From Sphaerisporangium krabiense (GTDB taxonomy: Bacteria; Actinomycetota; Actinomycetes; Streptosporangiales; Streptosporangiaceae): DNA of 64,000 bases. The position numbers and the translations under genes were made by a program. Below are positions 9,817 through 17,975 of this stretch, one piece after another; the first letter of the stretch is position 1; the number at the start of each line of letters is the position of its first letter. The notes below the pieces were generated by a model. That model did no database searches. It was not told the origin of the DNA and worked only from the letters and a program-made list of their open reading frames with translations. Where the stretch lies: contig NZ_JACHBR010000001.1 of NCBI RefSeq assembly GCF_014200435.1, forward strand, positions 2,542,001 through 2,606,000, given 5' to 3'.

Positions 9817-11946
9817 GTGGCAAGACACGATCGTGAGGATCCTCATTCCCTTGAGGAGCAACTCGCCTGGCTGGACGCCATCAAGGAGAACGAGGAGGCG
9901 GCCCCCGCCCCGGTGACGGTCACCGTGGAGGAGTCCGTCGCGTCGTCGCCGTACCCCAAGGACCCGTGGTCACACGTTCCCGCGGAGGTCGCGCCCGCGT
10001 CCTCTCCGTTGTTCCGCGCCGCCGGGGACCCCGCGCACGGCGCGGCGCGGCCCGAGGAGCCGGCGGAGCGGAGTCAGGCGGACACGACCGAGATCCGCCC
10101 GTCCGTCCTGAACGCGCTCGACCGCTGGGCTCCGGCCACCTCCCCGGGGCCCGCGCCCGCCGCGTCCGGGCACGTTGCCGTCTCGCCCCCCTCGCCCCCC
10201 TCGCCGCCCCCACCGGCCTCTTCGGCTCCGCCGGCCGCGTCCGCCGCGCCCGCCGAGACGTCCACGGGTGACGACACCGACCACTTCTCGTTCGGCTCCC
10301 TCGCCGATCCGCCCAAGACGGGCGCCTCGGGGTGGCTCTCCCTGCCGCCGGTCACGGGCGGCGACAAGACGGTCCCGCAGCCGGAACCGGAGCCCGATCC
10401 CGAGCCCGTACGCGGCTGGCTGGAAGCCGCGCTGCCCGCCACGGAGCCCGGCGAGCCCGACCCCGAGCAGGAGCGCTTCAACGCGTTCGCCGCGGGCACG
10501 GGCGTGGCCGGAGGCGGCGCCGACACCGAGGACATCGTGGTCTCCCGCGTGGAGCACCCGCTGTACGAGCGGGCGGCGGAGCCGGTGACCGGGCCGGTGA
10601 GCGGGCCGGTGACGGGGCCGCAACAGCCGCCCCAAGCCGCGCCGACGCCCCGCCCCGAGCCCGTCCAGGCCCGTACGTCGCCCCCCGCCGAGACCGCCCC
10701 TCCGCGCATCACGCCCCCGGCGGAGACCAATCCGCCTCACATCTCCCCTCCCGCGGAGACCGCCCCGCCTCGTGCGGCGCCGGTGACCGAGGCTCCCCAG
10801 CCGGCCGCCGAGCCCGCCCCGGCCCGTACGGCGGCGGCCTCGTCCCCCGCCGCCGAGCCCGCGGCCGAGGAGAAGCCGGCCGAGGAGCGCGAGCCCTACC
10901 GGCCGCGCCGCCGCCAGACGCAGAACCCCGACGAGTTCAAGCCCGCCTTCGCCGCCCCCGCGCGCCAGCCCCGGGGCGCGAAGGGCGCGGCGGCCGCGGC
11001 GACGGGCGCCCGGCCGACCGCCGACAGCCTGGACCCGGTGTCCCTGCTGCGCGGCCGCAGGAACTCGCCGGCCAGCGGCTGGCGCAAGGTCGTCTACAAG
11101 GCGTCCGCCGGCCTGATCAAGCCGGGGGAGTCCCCGGAGGTGCGGCGGCGGCGCGAGCTGGTCACGCGGGCCCGCACGCCCGTCGTCACCGGGCACCACC
11201 GGGTCGCCGTCCTCAGCCTGAAGGGCGGCGTGGGCAAGACCACGACGACCGTGGGGCTCGGCGCCACGCTCGCCTCGATACGGGGCGACCGGGTGATCGC
11301 CGTCGACGCCAACCCCGACCGGGGCACGCTGTCGGACAAGGTCGAGCTGGAGACGTCCGCCACCGTGCGCGACCTGCTCAACGAGCGTCAGCAGATCAAG
11401 AGGTACGTGGACATCCGCGCCTTCACCTCGCAGGCGCCCTCGCGTCTGGAGATCCTGGCCTCCGACCGCGACCCGTCGGTGTCGGAGGCGTTCAGCTCCG
11501 GCGACTACCAGGCCGTCGCGCAGGTGCTGGAGAACTTCTACTCGATCTGCATCACCGACTGCGGCACCGGCCTGCTCCACTCGGCGATGTCGGGGGTGCT
11601 GGGCCTGGCCGACCAGCTCGTGCTGGTCAGCTCGCCGTCGGTGGACGGCGCGAGGGCGGCGTCGGCGACGCTCGACTGGCTGGAGGCCCACCACTACGCC
11701 GGCCTGGTGAAGGCCGCGACCGTCGTGCTCTGCAGCGTGCGGCCGCGTTCGAAGTCGACGGTGGACCTGGACAAGCTGGAGTCGCACTTCGCGGCCCGGT
11801 GCCGCGCGGTGGTCCGCGTGCCCTACGATCCCCACCTGGAGGAGGGCGCGGAGATCGACCTCGACCGCCTGCAGCCGGCCACGCGTCAGGCGTACCTGTC
11901 GCTGGCGGCGTCCGTGGGCGACGGGTTCGGCGGCGCGCACGGGTGA
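9817..11946 (+). CDS. MinD/ParA-like ATPase with long disordered Pro/Glu-rich N-terminus
   Basis: 709 aa from GTG 9817, chosen because GAGGGGG sits at 9804-9810; an in-frame ATG at 9736 has no such site. Residues ~25-430 are low-complexity, rich in Pro, Ala and Glu, with repeats of the type PPAETAPPRI. The C-terminal ~250 residues are a deviant Walker A ATPase: LSLKGGVGKTTTT near residue 467, DANPDRGTLSD, and ITDCGTGLL as the Walker B-like strand. Such fusions in actinobacteria resemble the EspI/MinD proteins linked to ESX secretion, but no secretion genes are nearby. It may position a membrane or polar complex; the partner is unknown. Confidence 0.8.
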   Translation: MARHDREDPHSLEEQLAWLDAIKENEEAAPAPVTVTVEESVASSPYPKDPWSHVPAEVAPASSPLFRAAGDPAHGAARPEEPAERSQADTTEIRPSVLNALDRWAPATSPGPAPAASGHVAVSPPSPPSPPPPASSAPPAASAAPAETSTGDDTDHFSFGSLADPPKTGASGWLSLPPVTGGDKTVPQPEPEPDPEPVRGWLEAALPATEPGEPDPEQERFNAFAAGTGVAGGGADTEDIVVSRVEHPLYERAAEPVTGPVSGPVTGPQQPPQAAPTPRPEPVQARTSPPAETAPPRITPPAETNPPHISPPAETAPPRAAPVTEAPQPAAEPAPARTAAASSPAAEPAAEEKPAEEREPYRPRRRQTQNPDEFKPAFAAPARQPRGAKGAAAAATGARPTADSLDPVSLLRGRRNSPASGWRKVVYKASAGLIKPGESPEVRRRRELVTRARTPVVTGHHRVAVLSLKGGVGKTTTTVGLGATLASIRGDRVIAVDANPDRGTLSDKVELETSATVRDLLNERQQIKRYVDIRAFTSQAPSRLEILASDRDPSVSEAFSSGDYQAVAQVLENFYSICITDCGTGLLHSAMSGVLGLADQLVLVSSPSVDGARAASATLDWLEAHHYAGLVKAATVVLCSVRPRSKSTVDLDKLESHFAARCRAVVRVPYDPHLEEGAEIDLDRLQPATRQAYLSLAASVGDGFGGAHG

Positions 11947-11959
11947 CGCCGCCGTGAGG

Positions 11960-12049
11960 TGGCGGAGGGTGTGGGATTCGAACCCACGAGGCCGTCGCCG
12001 ACCTGGCCGCTTTCAAGGCGGCTGCACTCGTCCACTATGCGAACCCTCC
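11960..12049 (-). tRNA. tRNA-Ser (anticodon UGA)
   Basis: On the minus strand a class II tRNA folds: acceptor GGAGGGT/ACCCTCC, anticodon stem-loop GCCGC-CTTGAAA-GCGGC with anticodon TGA, a long variable arm, and T-loop GGTTCGAATCC. A G discriminator and encoded CCA (11960-11962) complete it. It decodes UCA. Confidence 0.95.
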
Positions 12050-12151
12050 CGGTGCGACATCAACCATAGCGGTGCCGGATGGACGATCGCGCGCGACCAC
12101 CGGACCATAAGATCGAAAAGACCCCTGCGTCCGGGCGCGGCGTTCCGCCGA

Positions 12152-12868
12152 TCACTCGTACGGCTCGCCGGGCTGGCTCACCTTGGCGACGCGGGTGGCC
12201 TTCATCTCGGGGGCGACGGTGCCCTTGGGAAGCCGGTCGTACGGGGTGGGCACCCACGTTCCCGTCACCTCGACCCAGGTGTCCGCGCGCGGCGCCGCCG
12301 CGCCGAGGACGGCGACCTTCAACGGGAAGGCGTCGGCCGCGCAGCACCGTAGCTGCATGCGCGTGAGGTACCACTGGCCCTTCTTCTTGGACGGCACCAC
12401 GAAGCCGACCAGCTTCACCGGCCGGTCTCTGAGCGACTGACGCGGGTCGCCCCACGCCCGGCCGATGAACTCCCCGAGCGGCATCGCGGTCGCCGTGCCC
12501 GGCGTGAGCGCGGCGTACTCACCGGCGGGCGTGGGGCGCGGCGGGGGAGTCTGCTCGCGCTCGGCGGCGTAGGAGCCGAGCGGGGGCGGCGATATCAGGA
12601 AGATCGCGATGACCGGCAGACACAGCAGCCATGCCACCCACGGGCCGTGACCGTGGCCGTCCTGGCCGGCGTCCTTGGCGGGGTACGGCCTGCGCCACTC
12701 CTTGGCGACGCCGAGCACGCCGAGCAGCAGGATCACCAGACCGGCGGCCACGAGGAGCGGCCGGAAGCCCGGCTTGACGTAGTTCACGTAGATGTCCGAG
12801 AGGGCGGACACGCGCAGGACCGCCCCGCCGAGCAGCGTCAGGACCAGGCCCTGGGCCATGCGGTTCAC
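12152..12868 (-). CDS. TIGR03943-family putative permease-associated membrane protein
   Basis: 238 aa from GTG 12868, which overlaps the TGA of the upstream permease gene by 4 nt (GTGA), showing translational coupling. The first half has three hydrophobic segments (LTLLGGAVLRVSALSDIYVNY, LLVAAGLVILLLGVLGVA, WVAWLLCLPVIAIFLIS). The second half is an extracytoplasmic domain with KLVGFVVP, RMQLRCCAADAFPLKV and VTGTWVPT, typical of TIGR03943 proteins. These co-occur with UPF0718 permeases and are suspected to move metal ions or small ligands; the CC pair may bind metal. An open frame continues upstream to 13831 but is a shadow of the permease. Confidence 0.85.
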   Translation of the reverse strand: MNRMAQGLVLTLLGGAVLRVSALSDIYVNYVKPGFRPLLVAAGLVILLLGVLGVAKEWRRPYPAKDAGQDGHGHGPWVAWLLCLPVIAIFLISPPPLGSYAAEREQTPPPRPTPAGEYAALTPGTATAMPLGEFIGRAWGDPRQSLRDRPVKLVGFVVPSKKKGQWYLTRMQLRCCAADAFPLKVAVLGAAAPRADTWVEVTGTWVPTPYDRLPKGTVAPEMKATRVAKVSQPGEPYE

Positions 12869-13893
12869 AGCAGCACCCATCCCACGAGCAGGCTCACCCC
12901 GATGGCCAGGACGAAGGTCAGCGGCACGAACCGCGCGGCGAACGCACGCCCGAACGTGCCCGCCTGGAGCGCGATCAGCTTCAGGTCCACCATAGGGCCG
13001 ACGACCAGGAACGCCAGCTTGGCCGTGGGGGAGAACGTCGACAGGGACGCCGCCACGAACGCGTCCGCCTCCGAGCAGATCGACAGGAGCACCGCCAGCG
13101 ACGCGAGCACGAGGACCGACAGCACCGGGACGTCGCCCACCGCGGCGAGCCACGAGCGGGGGACCACCACGTTCAGCGTGGCCGCGGTCAGCGCCCCGAC
13201 GACCAGGAAGCCCCCGGCGTGCAGGATGTCGTGCCGCATCGCCGACAGGAAGGCCGACGCCCGCGACTCTCCGGGCACGGGCGCGCGGTCCGGGATCCGC
13301 AGCCAGCCGGGACGGCCGAGCCACTGCCACGCCCATCCGGCGAGGACCGCGACGGCGAGGGAGGCGGCGAACCTGGCCAGGACCATGACCGGCTGTCCCG
13401 GGAAGGCCACGGCCGTGGCGACCAGCACGACGGGGTTGATGGCGGGGGACGCCAGCAGGAAGGCGAGGGCGGCGGACGGGGTGACCCCGCGGGCCATCAG
13501 GCCGGAGGCCACCGGCACCGAGGCGCACTCGCATCCGGGCAGCACGAGACCCGCCGCGCCCGCCACGGGGACCGCGGCGTACGGGCGCCGCGGCAGCGCG
13601 CGGGTCCAGAAGGACGGCGGCACGAACACCGTGATCGCCGCGGACAGCGCGACGCCGAGGACCAGGAACGGGACGGCCTGCACGCAGATGGCCACGAAGA
13701 TCGTGGACCAGGTGCGCAGGGCGGGCGCGGTGAGGTGCGGGGCGAGGATCAGGTTGCCGATCAACAGGAACCCCACCAGGGCCGCGAACACCCAAGGGAT
13801 GACCTGTGCCTCGGGGGCTCGCCGTCCCCATGACGGCGGGGGAACCGGACTGTCGGGATCGGCGGTCCAGTCAAGTGTGGTTCGGTCGCTCAT
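12865..13893 (-). CDS. UPF0718/YraQ-family permease
   Basis: 342 aa with about eight membrane helices in two homologous halves. It has the family motifs GCECASVPVASGLMARG (about 124-140) and LLSICSEADAFVAAS (about 266-280), the latter around a conserved Cys-Ser-Glu-Ala-Asp. Relatives (PF03773) are predicted permeases, often with a TIGR03943 partner as here. The substrate is not established for most members; some are linked to arsenic or other metals. ATG at 13893. Confidence 0.88.
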   Translation of the reverse strand: MSDRTTLDWTADPDSPVPPPSWGRRAPEAQVIPWVFAALVGFLLIGNLILAPHLTAPALRTWSTIFVAICVQAVPFLVLGVALSAAITVFVPPSFWTRALPRRPYAAVPVAGAAGLVLPGCECASVPVASGLMARGVTPSAALAFLLASPAINPVVLVATAVAFPGQPVMVLARFAASLAVAVLAGWAWQWLGRPGWLRIPDRAPVPGESRASAFLSAMRHDILHAGGFLVVGALTAATLNVVVPRSWLAAVGDVPVLSVLVLASLAVLLSICSEADAFVAASLSTFSPTAKLAFLVVGPMVDLKLIALQAGTFGRAFAARFVPLTFVLAIGVSLLVGWVLL

Positions 13894-13980
13894 ATAGGTT
13901 TCGGGAGCTATTTCCTGATATTTGAGGTTACGAGGCCGAGAGATCCACCGTGGGGTTCGACTTTCTGAACGCTACACCCG

Positions 13981-14886
13981 TCACCTTGGTCGCACTTGCC
14001 CAAGTAGCCAACGGGGACCCGTGACCTCCGCGCCCAGGTCCGTGACCCGGCGGCGTAGCTCACGGTCGGCGGTGACCACCAGCACCCGCTCCCACGGCCG
14101 CGAGCCGCGTATCTCACGCACCGTGTCCACGATCGTGTCGTCGCCGCTGCCCGGGGCGGAGACGGTCGTCACCGGCCCGTCGGAGCGGACGTCCCTTGCC
14201 TGCCCCTCGACCACCATGATCATCCGGGGGTGCCAGCGCGCCGGCGCGGGGAAGCCGTCCGGAGGGCTCAGGCCCCGCCTCGCCAGCTCCTCGATCCGCA
14301 GGAGCAGCCGCCGCGTCGCCCCGGCCCTGTCACGCCACCACCCGTGCTCGCCCCCGGCGCCCAGGATGTTCGCGGCGTCCAGGACCACCGTGGACGGCGG
14401 CAGCGTGCGCCTGATCACCGGCCACGTCTCGGCGAACCCCGGATGCAGCGTCCCGCCCTCGTCGCCCCCGACCTCGTCGGCGGGCAGCCACCGCAGGTCG
14501 GTGCTCTCGTCGTTGGCCGGAGAGGCCGGGAACAGCGCGTCCGCCTCCGCGATCACGGTCTGGAACGCCCAGCCGCCGTGGTCGTCGGTGTGGACGCCGA
14601 GGACGCGCAGGACGTCCGCCTGGAGCGCCGCCTCCTCAAGAGCCTCGCGCATCGCGCCCGTGACGGCGTCCTCGTGGCTGTCGAGCGCGCCGCCGGGCAG
14701 CCCCCACGTGCCGCCGTGGTGGCTCCAGAGCGCGCGCTTCTGCATGAGGACGTGCGGGATGCCGACCGCGTCGAAATGAACCGCCAGCAGGCCCGAGGCC
14801 CCGTGCACGCCCCAGTGCCGGTGCCCGCGCCGGCACAGCGCCCAGCCGTCCCCGTCCTTCGCCGCCATCCCTCCATCCTGCCTCAA
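13981..14886 (-). CDS. NUDIX hydrolase fused to a NYN/PIN-like nuclease domain
   Basis: 301 aa. The N-terminal NUDIX domain (about residues 25-150) carries GGALDSHEDAVTGAMREALE followed by EAAL, an acceptable Nudix box with a slightly altered end. The C-terminal part (about 165-300) has the acidic pattern STVVLDAANILGAG, GSGDDTIVDTVREI and VLVVTADRELRRRVTDLGAEV, matching YacP/NYN-type RNases that use clustered aspartates to bind metal. The fusion suggests nucleotide or RNA-end processing, but no substrate can be given. It is a single gene transcribed leftward. Confidence 0.82.
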   Translation of the reverse strand: MRQDGGMAAKDGDGWALCRRGHRHWGVHGASGLLAVHFDAVGIPHVLMQKRALWSHHGGTWGLPGGALDSHEDAVTGAMREALEEAALQADVLRVLGVHTDDHGGWAFQTVIAEADALFPASPANDESTDLRWLPADEVGGDEGGTLHPGFAETWPVIRRTLPPSTVVLDAANILGAGGEHGWWRDRAGATRRLLLRIEELARRGLSPPDGFPAPARWHPRMIMVVEGQARDVRSDGPVTTVSAPGSGDDTIVDTVREIRGSRPWERVLVVTADRELRRRVTDLGAEVTGPRWLLGQVRPR

Positions 14887-15008
14887 CGGCCCGGACAGGC
14901 CCTCCCTGCCTTCCCCGCGGTCACGGTGACCTCAAGAGGCCATTCACTCTCGGTAATCACTCTGTAACAATGAGTCGCGAACGGCCCTCCGAGAGAAAGG
15001 CATCTCCC

Positions 15009-15395
15009 TTGAAGGCACACCTCGCCGCCCTCGCCCTCGCCGCTACCGCTCTCCTCCCCGTCGGCGCCGCGACCGCGCACGCCGACGCGACCGGCCCCCG
15101 GATCATCAGCATCCCCGCGGGCCAGACGCACTGCCCGTCCGGGTACGTCTGCCTGTTCCGCGACTACGACTACCAGGGCGGCGGCTACGGCTTCGCCTCC
15201 GGCTCCTCGATCGGCTTCCTCGGCGACATCGGCTTCAACGACGTCATGTCCTCGTGGGCCAACGACTCCGGCATCCGCTACTGCTGGTACGTGGACGCCA
15301 ACTTCGAGGGCGACGGCCACGAAATGAAGCCCGGCTACCGAGTGAACGTCCTCCCCCAGGAGAACGACCAGGCATCCTCCCTGCGCCCCTGCTGA
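15009..15395 (+). CDS. Secreted peptidase-inhibitor I36 / beta-gamma-crystallin-like protein
   Basis: 128 aa from TTG 15009, preferred because GAGAGAAAGG lies at 14990-14999; an in-frame ATG at 14970 would add 13 residues ahead of the signal peptide and lacks a ribosome site. Signal peptide LKAHLAALALAATALLPVGA with an AHA-type cleavage site. The mature part has CPSGYVCLFRDYDYQGGGYG and a second Greek-key-like half with WYVDANFEGDGHEM. It has four cysteines, likely in disulfides, and is exported. I36 members inhibit metalloproteases, but inhibition cannot be inferred from fold alone. Confidence 0.8.
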   Translation: MKAHLAALALAATALLPVGAATAHADATGPRIISIPAGQTHCPSGYVCLFRDYDYQGGGYGFASGSSIGFLGDIGFNDVMSSWANDSGIRYCWYVDANFEGDGHEMKPGYRVNVLPQENDQASSLRPC

Positions 15396-15427
15396 CCTCC
15401 CTCGGCCGGCGGACCTGACCCGCACCG

Positions 15428-15460
15428 GAACGCCTCCGCGACCCCATCGCGGAGGCGTTC
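15428..15460. terminator. Bidirectional terminator hairpin
   Basis: Perfect 13-bp inverted repeat (15428-15440 and 15448-15460, GAACGCCTCCGCG) with a 7-nt loop, midway between the ends of two convergent genes (stops at 15395 and 15513). Confidence 0.8.
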
Positions 15461-15512
15461 TCCGCCTCACCACCACCGGCGAGGCGCTCGGTCACCGCCA
15501 CGTCGAGGTGTC

Positions 15513-16280
15513 TCAGCCGCCGCCCTTGGCGAAGTGCTGGTAGTCCTTGGCGCCGTTGAAGTAGCCGCCCCATTGCCAGCCGTACTTCTCGAACAGGCGG
15601 ACCACGCGGTCGTCCGGGTTGATGACGCCGGGCTTGTGCAGGGGCCGGCGGGCGAAGGGCTTGGCGTTGGCGTGGGAGACCGAGCCGTCCGGCTCCACCC
15701 ACGGGTTCTCGCGTGGGTCGATGTCGATGGCCTTGCCGTAGGAGTGCTTGGACCAGCTGCTGGAGCCGGCGACCCTGCGGCAGTTGAACGCGGACGTGTT
15801 GTCGGCCTCGATGGAGTCGAAGTCGCTGCCCTTGTACTTGTCGATCGGCTCCATGCGGGCGATCGGGAAGCGCCAGTCGTAGAGCTTTCCGAAGATGGCG
15901 GTCACGTCGTCGGTGACGGCCTTGTTGACGATCAGCTCGCCGGTGTGGGCCTTGTCGTCGAAACCCCAGTAGGTCATCGTGACCTTGCGCAGGTCGTCGG
16001 GCCCGACCGGGCATCCTTCGCGCCATGACCCCTTGAGCATGGCGGCCGTGACCTCGGACACCTTGGACGAGAACGCGGGCGGGCCGGGGCTCGGCGTCTC
16101 CTCCGGCGGGGCCGGGGAGGACGGCGGTGCGGACGGCGAGGAGGGAGTCGCGCTGACCGGCGCGGCGGTGGCGCTCGATGGCGCGGGGGTCGCGCCGGTG
16201 TCGGCGGCCCCGCACGCCGCGGCGGAGGCGCACGCCAATATGAGAACGCCCAGGTGGCGAAGCTTTGGTTTCTCGGGCAT
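15513..16280 (-). CDS. Lipoprotein M15-family D-alanyl-D-alanine carboxypeptidase-like peptidase
   Basis: 255 aa from ATG 16280. It begins MPEKPKLRHLGVLILACAS, a lipoprotein-type signal with Cys after SAAA, then a Ser/Pro/Thr-rich linker of about 50 residues. The catalytic domain contains SKHSYGKAIDIDP (about residues 180-192), the S-x-H-x(6)-D zinc motif of M15, and GWQWGGYFNGAKDYQHF with the third zinc His. It should cleave D-Ala-D-Ala or peptidoglycan cross-links outside the membrane. An open frame continues upstream to 16433 but lacks signal-like sequence. Confidence 0.85.
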   Translation of the reverse strand: MPEKPKLRHLGVLILACASAAACGAADTGATPAPSSATAAPVSATPSSPSAPPSSPAPPEETPSPGPPAFSSKVSEVTAAMLKGSWREGCPVGPDDLRKVTMTYWGFDDKAHTGELIVNKAVTDDVTAIFGKLYDWRFPIARMEPIDKYKGSDFDSIEADNTSAFNCRRVAGSSSWSKHSYGKAIDIDPRENPWVEPDGSVSHANAKPFARRPLHKPGVINPDDRVVRLFEKYGWQWGGYFNGAKDYQHFAKGGG

Positions 16281-16628
16281 GCACAACAGTAAGGCCTTCG
16301 TGACCCCGGCCGTGACGGAATCGTGATGTCGCTGGTCGAGTGCCGTGCGGGGCGGCGATGCCGGATCTCTGTCGCAGGTTTTACTCGAACCGGCTCGCGC
16401 ACGTGTTCGACTCCGCGCTACAGTCTTGGGCACTGGATCGAACGAGCGTTCGGGCCGAGGGTTTCCTGGTGAGGGGTGGTGCGCCCGATGGCAGTGCTGG
16501 CGGTGCCTCCCGCGCCCCCGCGACCGGCGTCCCTCGCCGCCCGCGCGACGCGTCGCGGCGCGACACGCCGTAGCCCTATCTACGGAAATCTAGGACGCCC
16601 TCTATATCCGGTCATAAAGTCCGAGAGC
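16281..16628. other. Intergenic region upstream of the AAA ATPase gene
   Basis: 348 bp with no convincing gene. It holds a TACGGAAATCTAGG motif at 16581-16594, which recurs downstream of the ATPase gene, and an AT-richer segment at 16600-16620, so the ATPase promoter probably lies here. Confidence 0.5.
16580..16594. promoter_or_regulatory. CTACGGAAATCTAGG motif, copy 1
   Basis: 35 bp upstream of the ATPase start. The core CGGAAATCTAG recurs exactly at 17955-17965, and the variant CGGCTTTCTAG occurs at 17860-17870. A regulator site is inferred. Confidence 0.4.
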
Positions 16629-17810
16629 GTGGACCCCGTGCGCAATCCCTACGCCCCCGGTGCGGGGCAGCGCCCTCCAGAGCTCGCCGGGCGCGATCGT
16701 GAGCTGCAGCAGTTCGAGGTCGTGCTTGAGCGCGTGGCCCGTGGCCGGCCCGAGCGCAGCATGGTCCTCACCGGGCTGCGCGGTGTCGGCAAGACCGTGC
16801 TGCTCAACACCTTCAAGTCCATGGCGATGCAGCGTCTGTGGGGTACGGGCAAGATCGAGGCCCGTCCCGAGCAGTCGATCCGCCGTCCCGTCGCCGCCGC
16901 GATGCACATGGCGATCCGCGAGCTGGCCCCGCGCCACCGCGCGCCCGAGCGCATCGAAGAGTTCCTCGGCGTCCTGAAGGCCTTCGCGATGCGCGATCCC
17001 GCGGCGGCCAAGGGCACGTCCCACTGGTCGCCGGCCATCGACGTCCCCGCGACCCGCGGCAGGGCCGACTCCGGCGATCTCGAGATCGATCTCACCGAGC
17101 TGTTCGTCGACGCCGCCTCGGTGGCGACCGACCTCGGCGTCGGCGTCGCCCTCTTCATCGACGAGATGCAGGACGTCCAGCCGCCCGACATCTCGGCCCT
17201 GTGCGCCGCGTGTCACGAGCTGTCCCAGAGCGGCGGCCCGCTGATCGTCGTCGGCGCGGGCCTGCCGCATCTGCCGAGCGTGCTGAGCGCGAGCAAGAGC
17301 TACTCCGAGCGCCTCTTCCGGTACGCCCGCATCGACCGCCTCGACCGCGACGCGGCCGATCTGGCGCTGATCGCGCCGGCCGAGCGCGAAGAGGTCGAGT
17401 TCACGCCCGAGGCGCTCGACGCGCTGTACGAGGCCGCCGACGGTTACCCGTACTTCGTCCAGGCGTACGGCAAGGTCGCCTGGGACGTCGCACCCAGGTC
17501 GCCGATCACCGTGGAAGACGTCAAGGTCGCCTCGCCCGAGGCCGAGGAGGAGCTCGCGGTCGGCTTCTTCGGCAGCCGGTACGAGCGCGCCACTCCCGCC
17601 GAGCGCGAGTACATGCACGCCATGGCCTCCGTCGGGGACGAGCCCGTGCCGACCTCCGAGGTGGCCGAGCGGCTCGGCCGCAAGCCGTCCAGCTTGTCTC
17701 CCGCCCGCGACAGCCTCATCAAGAAAGGGTTGATCTTCAGCGCCGAGCGCGGCCTGATCGCCTTCACGGTGCCGCACTTCGGGAGGTTCCTCCGGGCGCA
17801 GCCCTTGTAG
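16629..17810 (+). CDS. AAA/ORC-type ATP-binding protein
   Basis: 393 aa from GTG 16629 (VDPVRNPYAPGAGQRPPELAGRDREL). The frame is open back to 16476 but only with shadow-like Pro/Arg sequence. Walker A is GLRGVGKT (about 47-54), Walker B ALFIDEMQD (about 172-180), and a sensor-type VVGAGLPHLP follows. A winged-helix C-terminus is suggested by SEVAERLGRKPSSLSPARDSLIKKGLIF. The layout matches Orc1/Cdc6-like or MalT-like AAA ATPases found as orphans in actinobacteria. A DNA-related role is likely. Repeated TCTAG motifs flank the gene. Confidence 0.8.
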   Translation: MDPVRNPYAPGAGQRPPELAGRDRELQQFEVVLERVARGRPERSMVLTGLRGVGKTVLLNTFKSMAMQRLWGTGKIEARPEQSIRRPVAAAMHMAIRELAPRHRAPERIEEFLGVLKAFAMRDPAAAKGTSHWSPAIDVPATRGRADSGDLEIDLTELFVDAASVATDLGVGVALFIDEMQDVQPPDISALCAACHELSQSGGPLIVVGAGLPHLPSVLSASKSYSERLFRYARIDRLDRDAADLALIAPAEREEVEFTPEALDALYEAADGYPYFVQAYGKVAWDVAPRSPITVEDVKVASPEAEEELAVGFFGSRYERATPAEREYMHAMASVGDEPVPTSEVAERLGRKPSSLSPARDSLIKKGLIFSAERGLIAFTVPHFGRFLRAQPL

Positions 17811-17852
17811 GGGGCGTCCGGCCGGCACGGCTCCGTCCGTGCCGCCATCGAC

Positions 17853-17896
17853 CTCTCTACGGCTTTCTAGAGGGGAAGCTAGAGAGCCGTAGAGAG
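17853..17896. repeat. Long interrupted inverted repeat after the ATPase gene
   Basis: Arms CTCTCTACGGCT (17853-17864) and AGCCGTAGAGAG (17885-17896) pair perfectly, with an inner TCTAG/CTAGA pair (17866-17870, 17879-17883). It could be a terminator, but it shares the CTACGG...TCTAG sequence with the motif upstream of the gene, which favours a protein-binding site. Confidence 0.6.
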
Positions 17897-17952
17897 TTGA
17901 ATGCACGGTGCCGGGTGGCCGCCCCCGCCGCCCGGCACCGTGCTCTGACCTC

Positions 17953-17975
17953 TTCGGAAATCTAGGGCTTTCTAG
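17953..17975. promoter_or_regulatory. Double TCTAG motif before the MauE stop
   Basis: TTCGGAAATCTAGG and GGGCTTTCTAG stand in tandem at 17953-17975. Both halves repeat sequence seen at 16580 and 17860. Confidence 0.4.
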
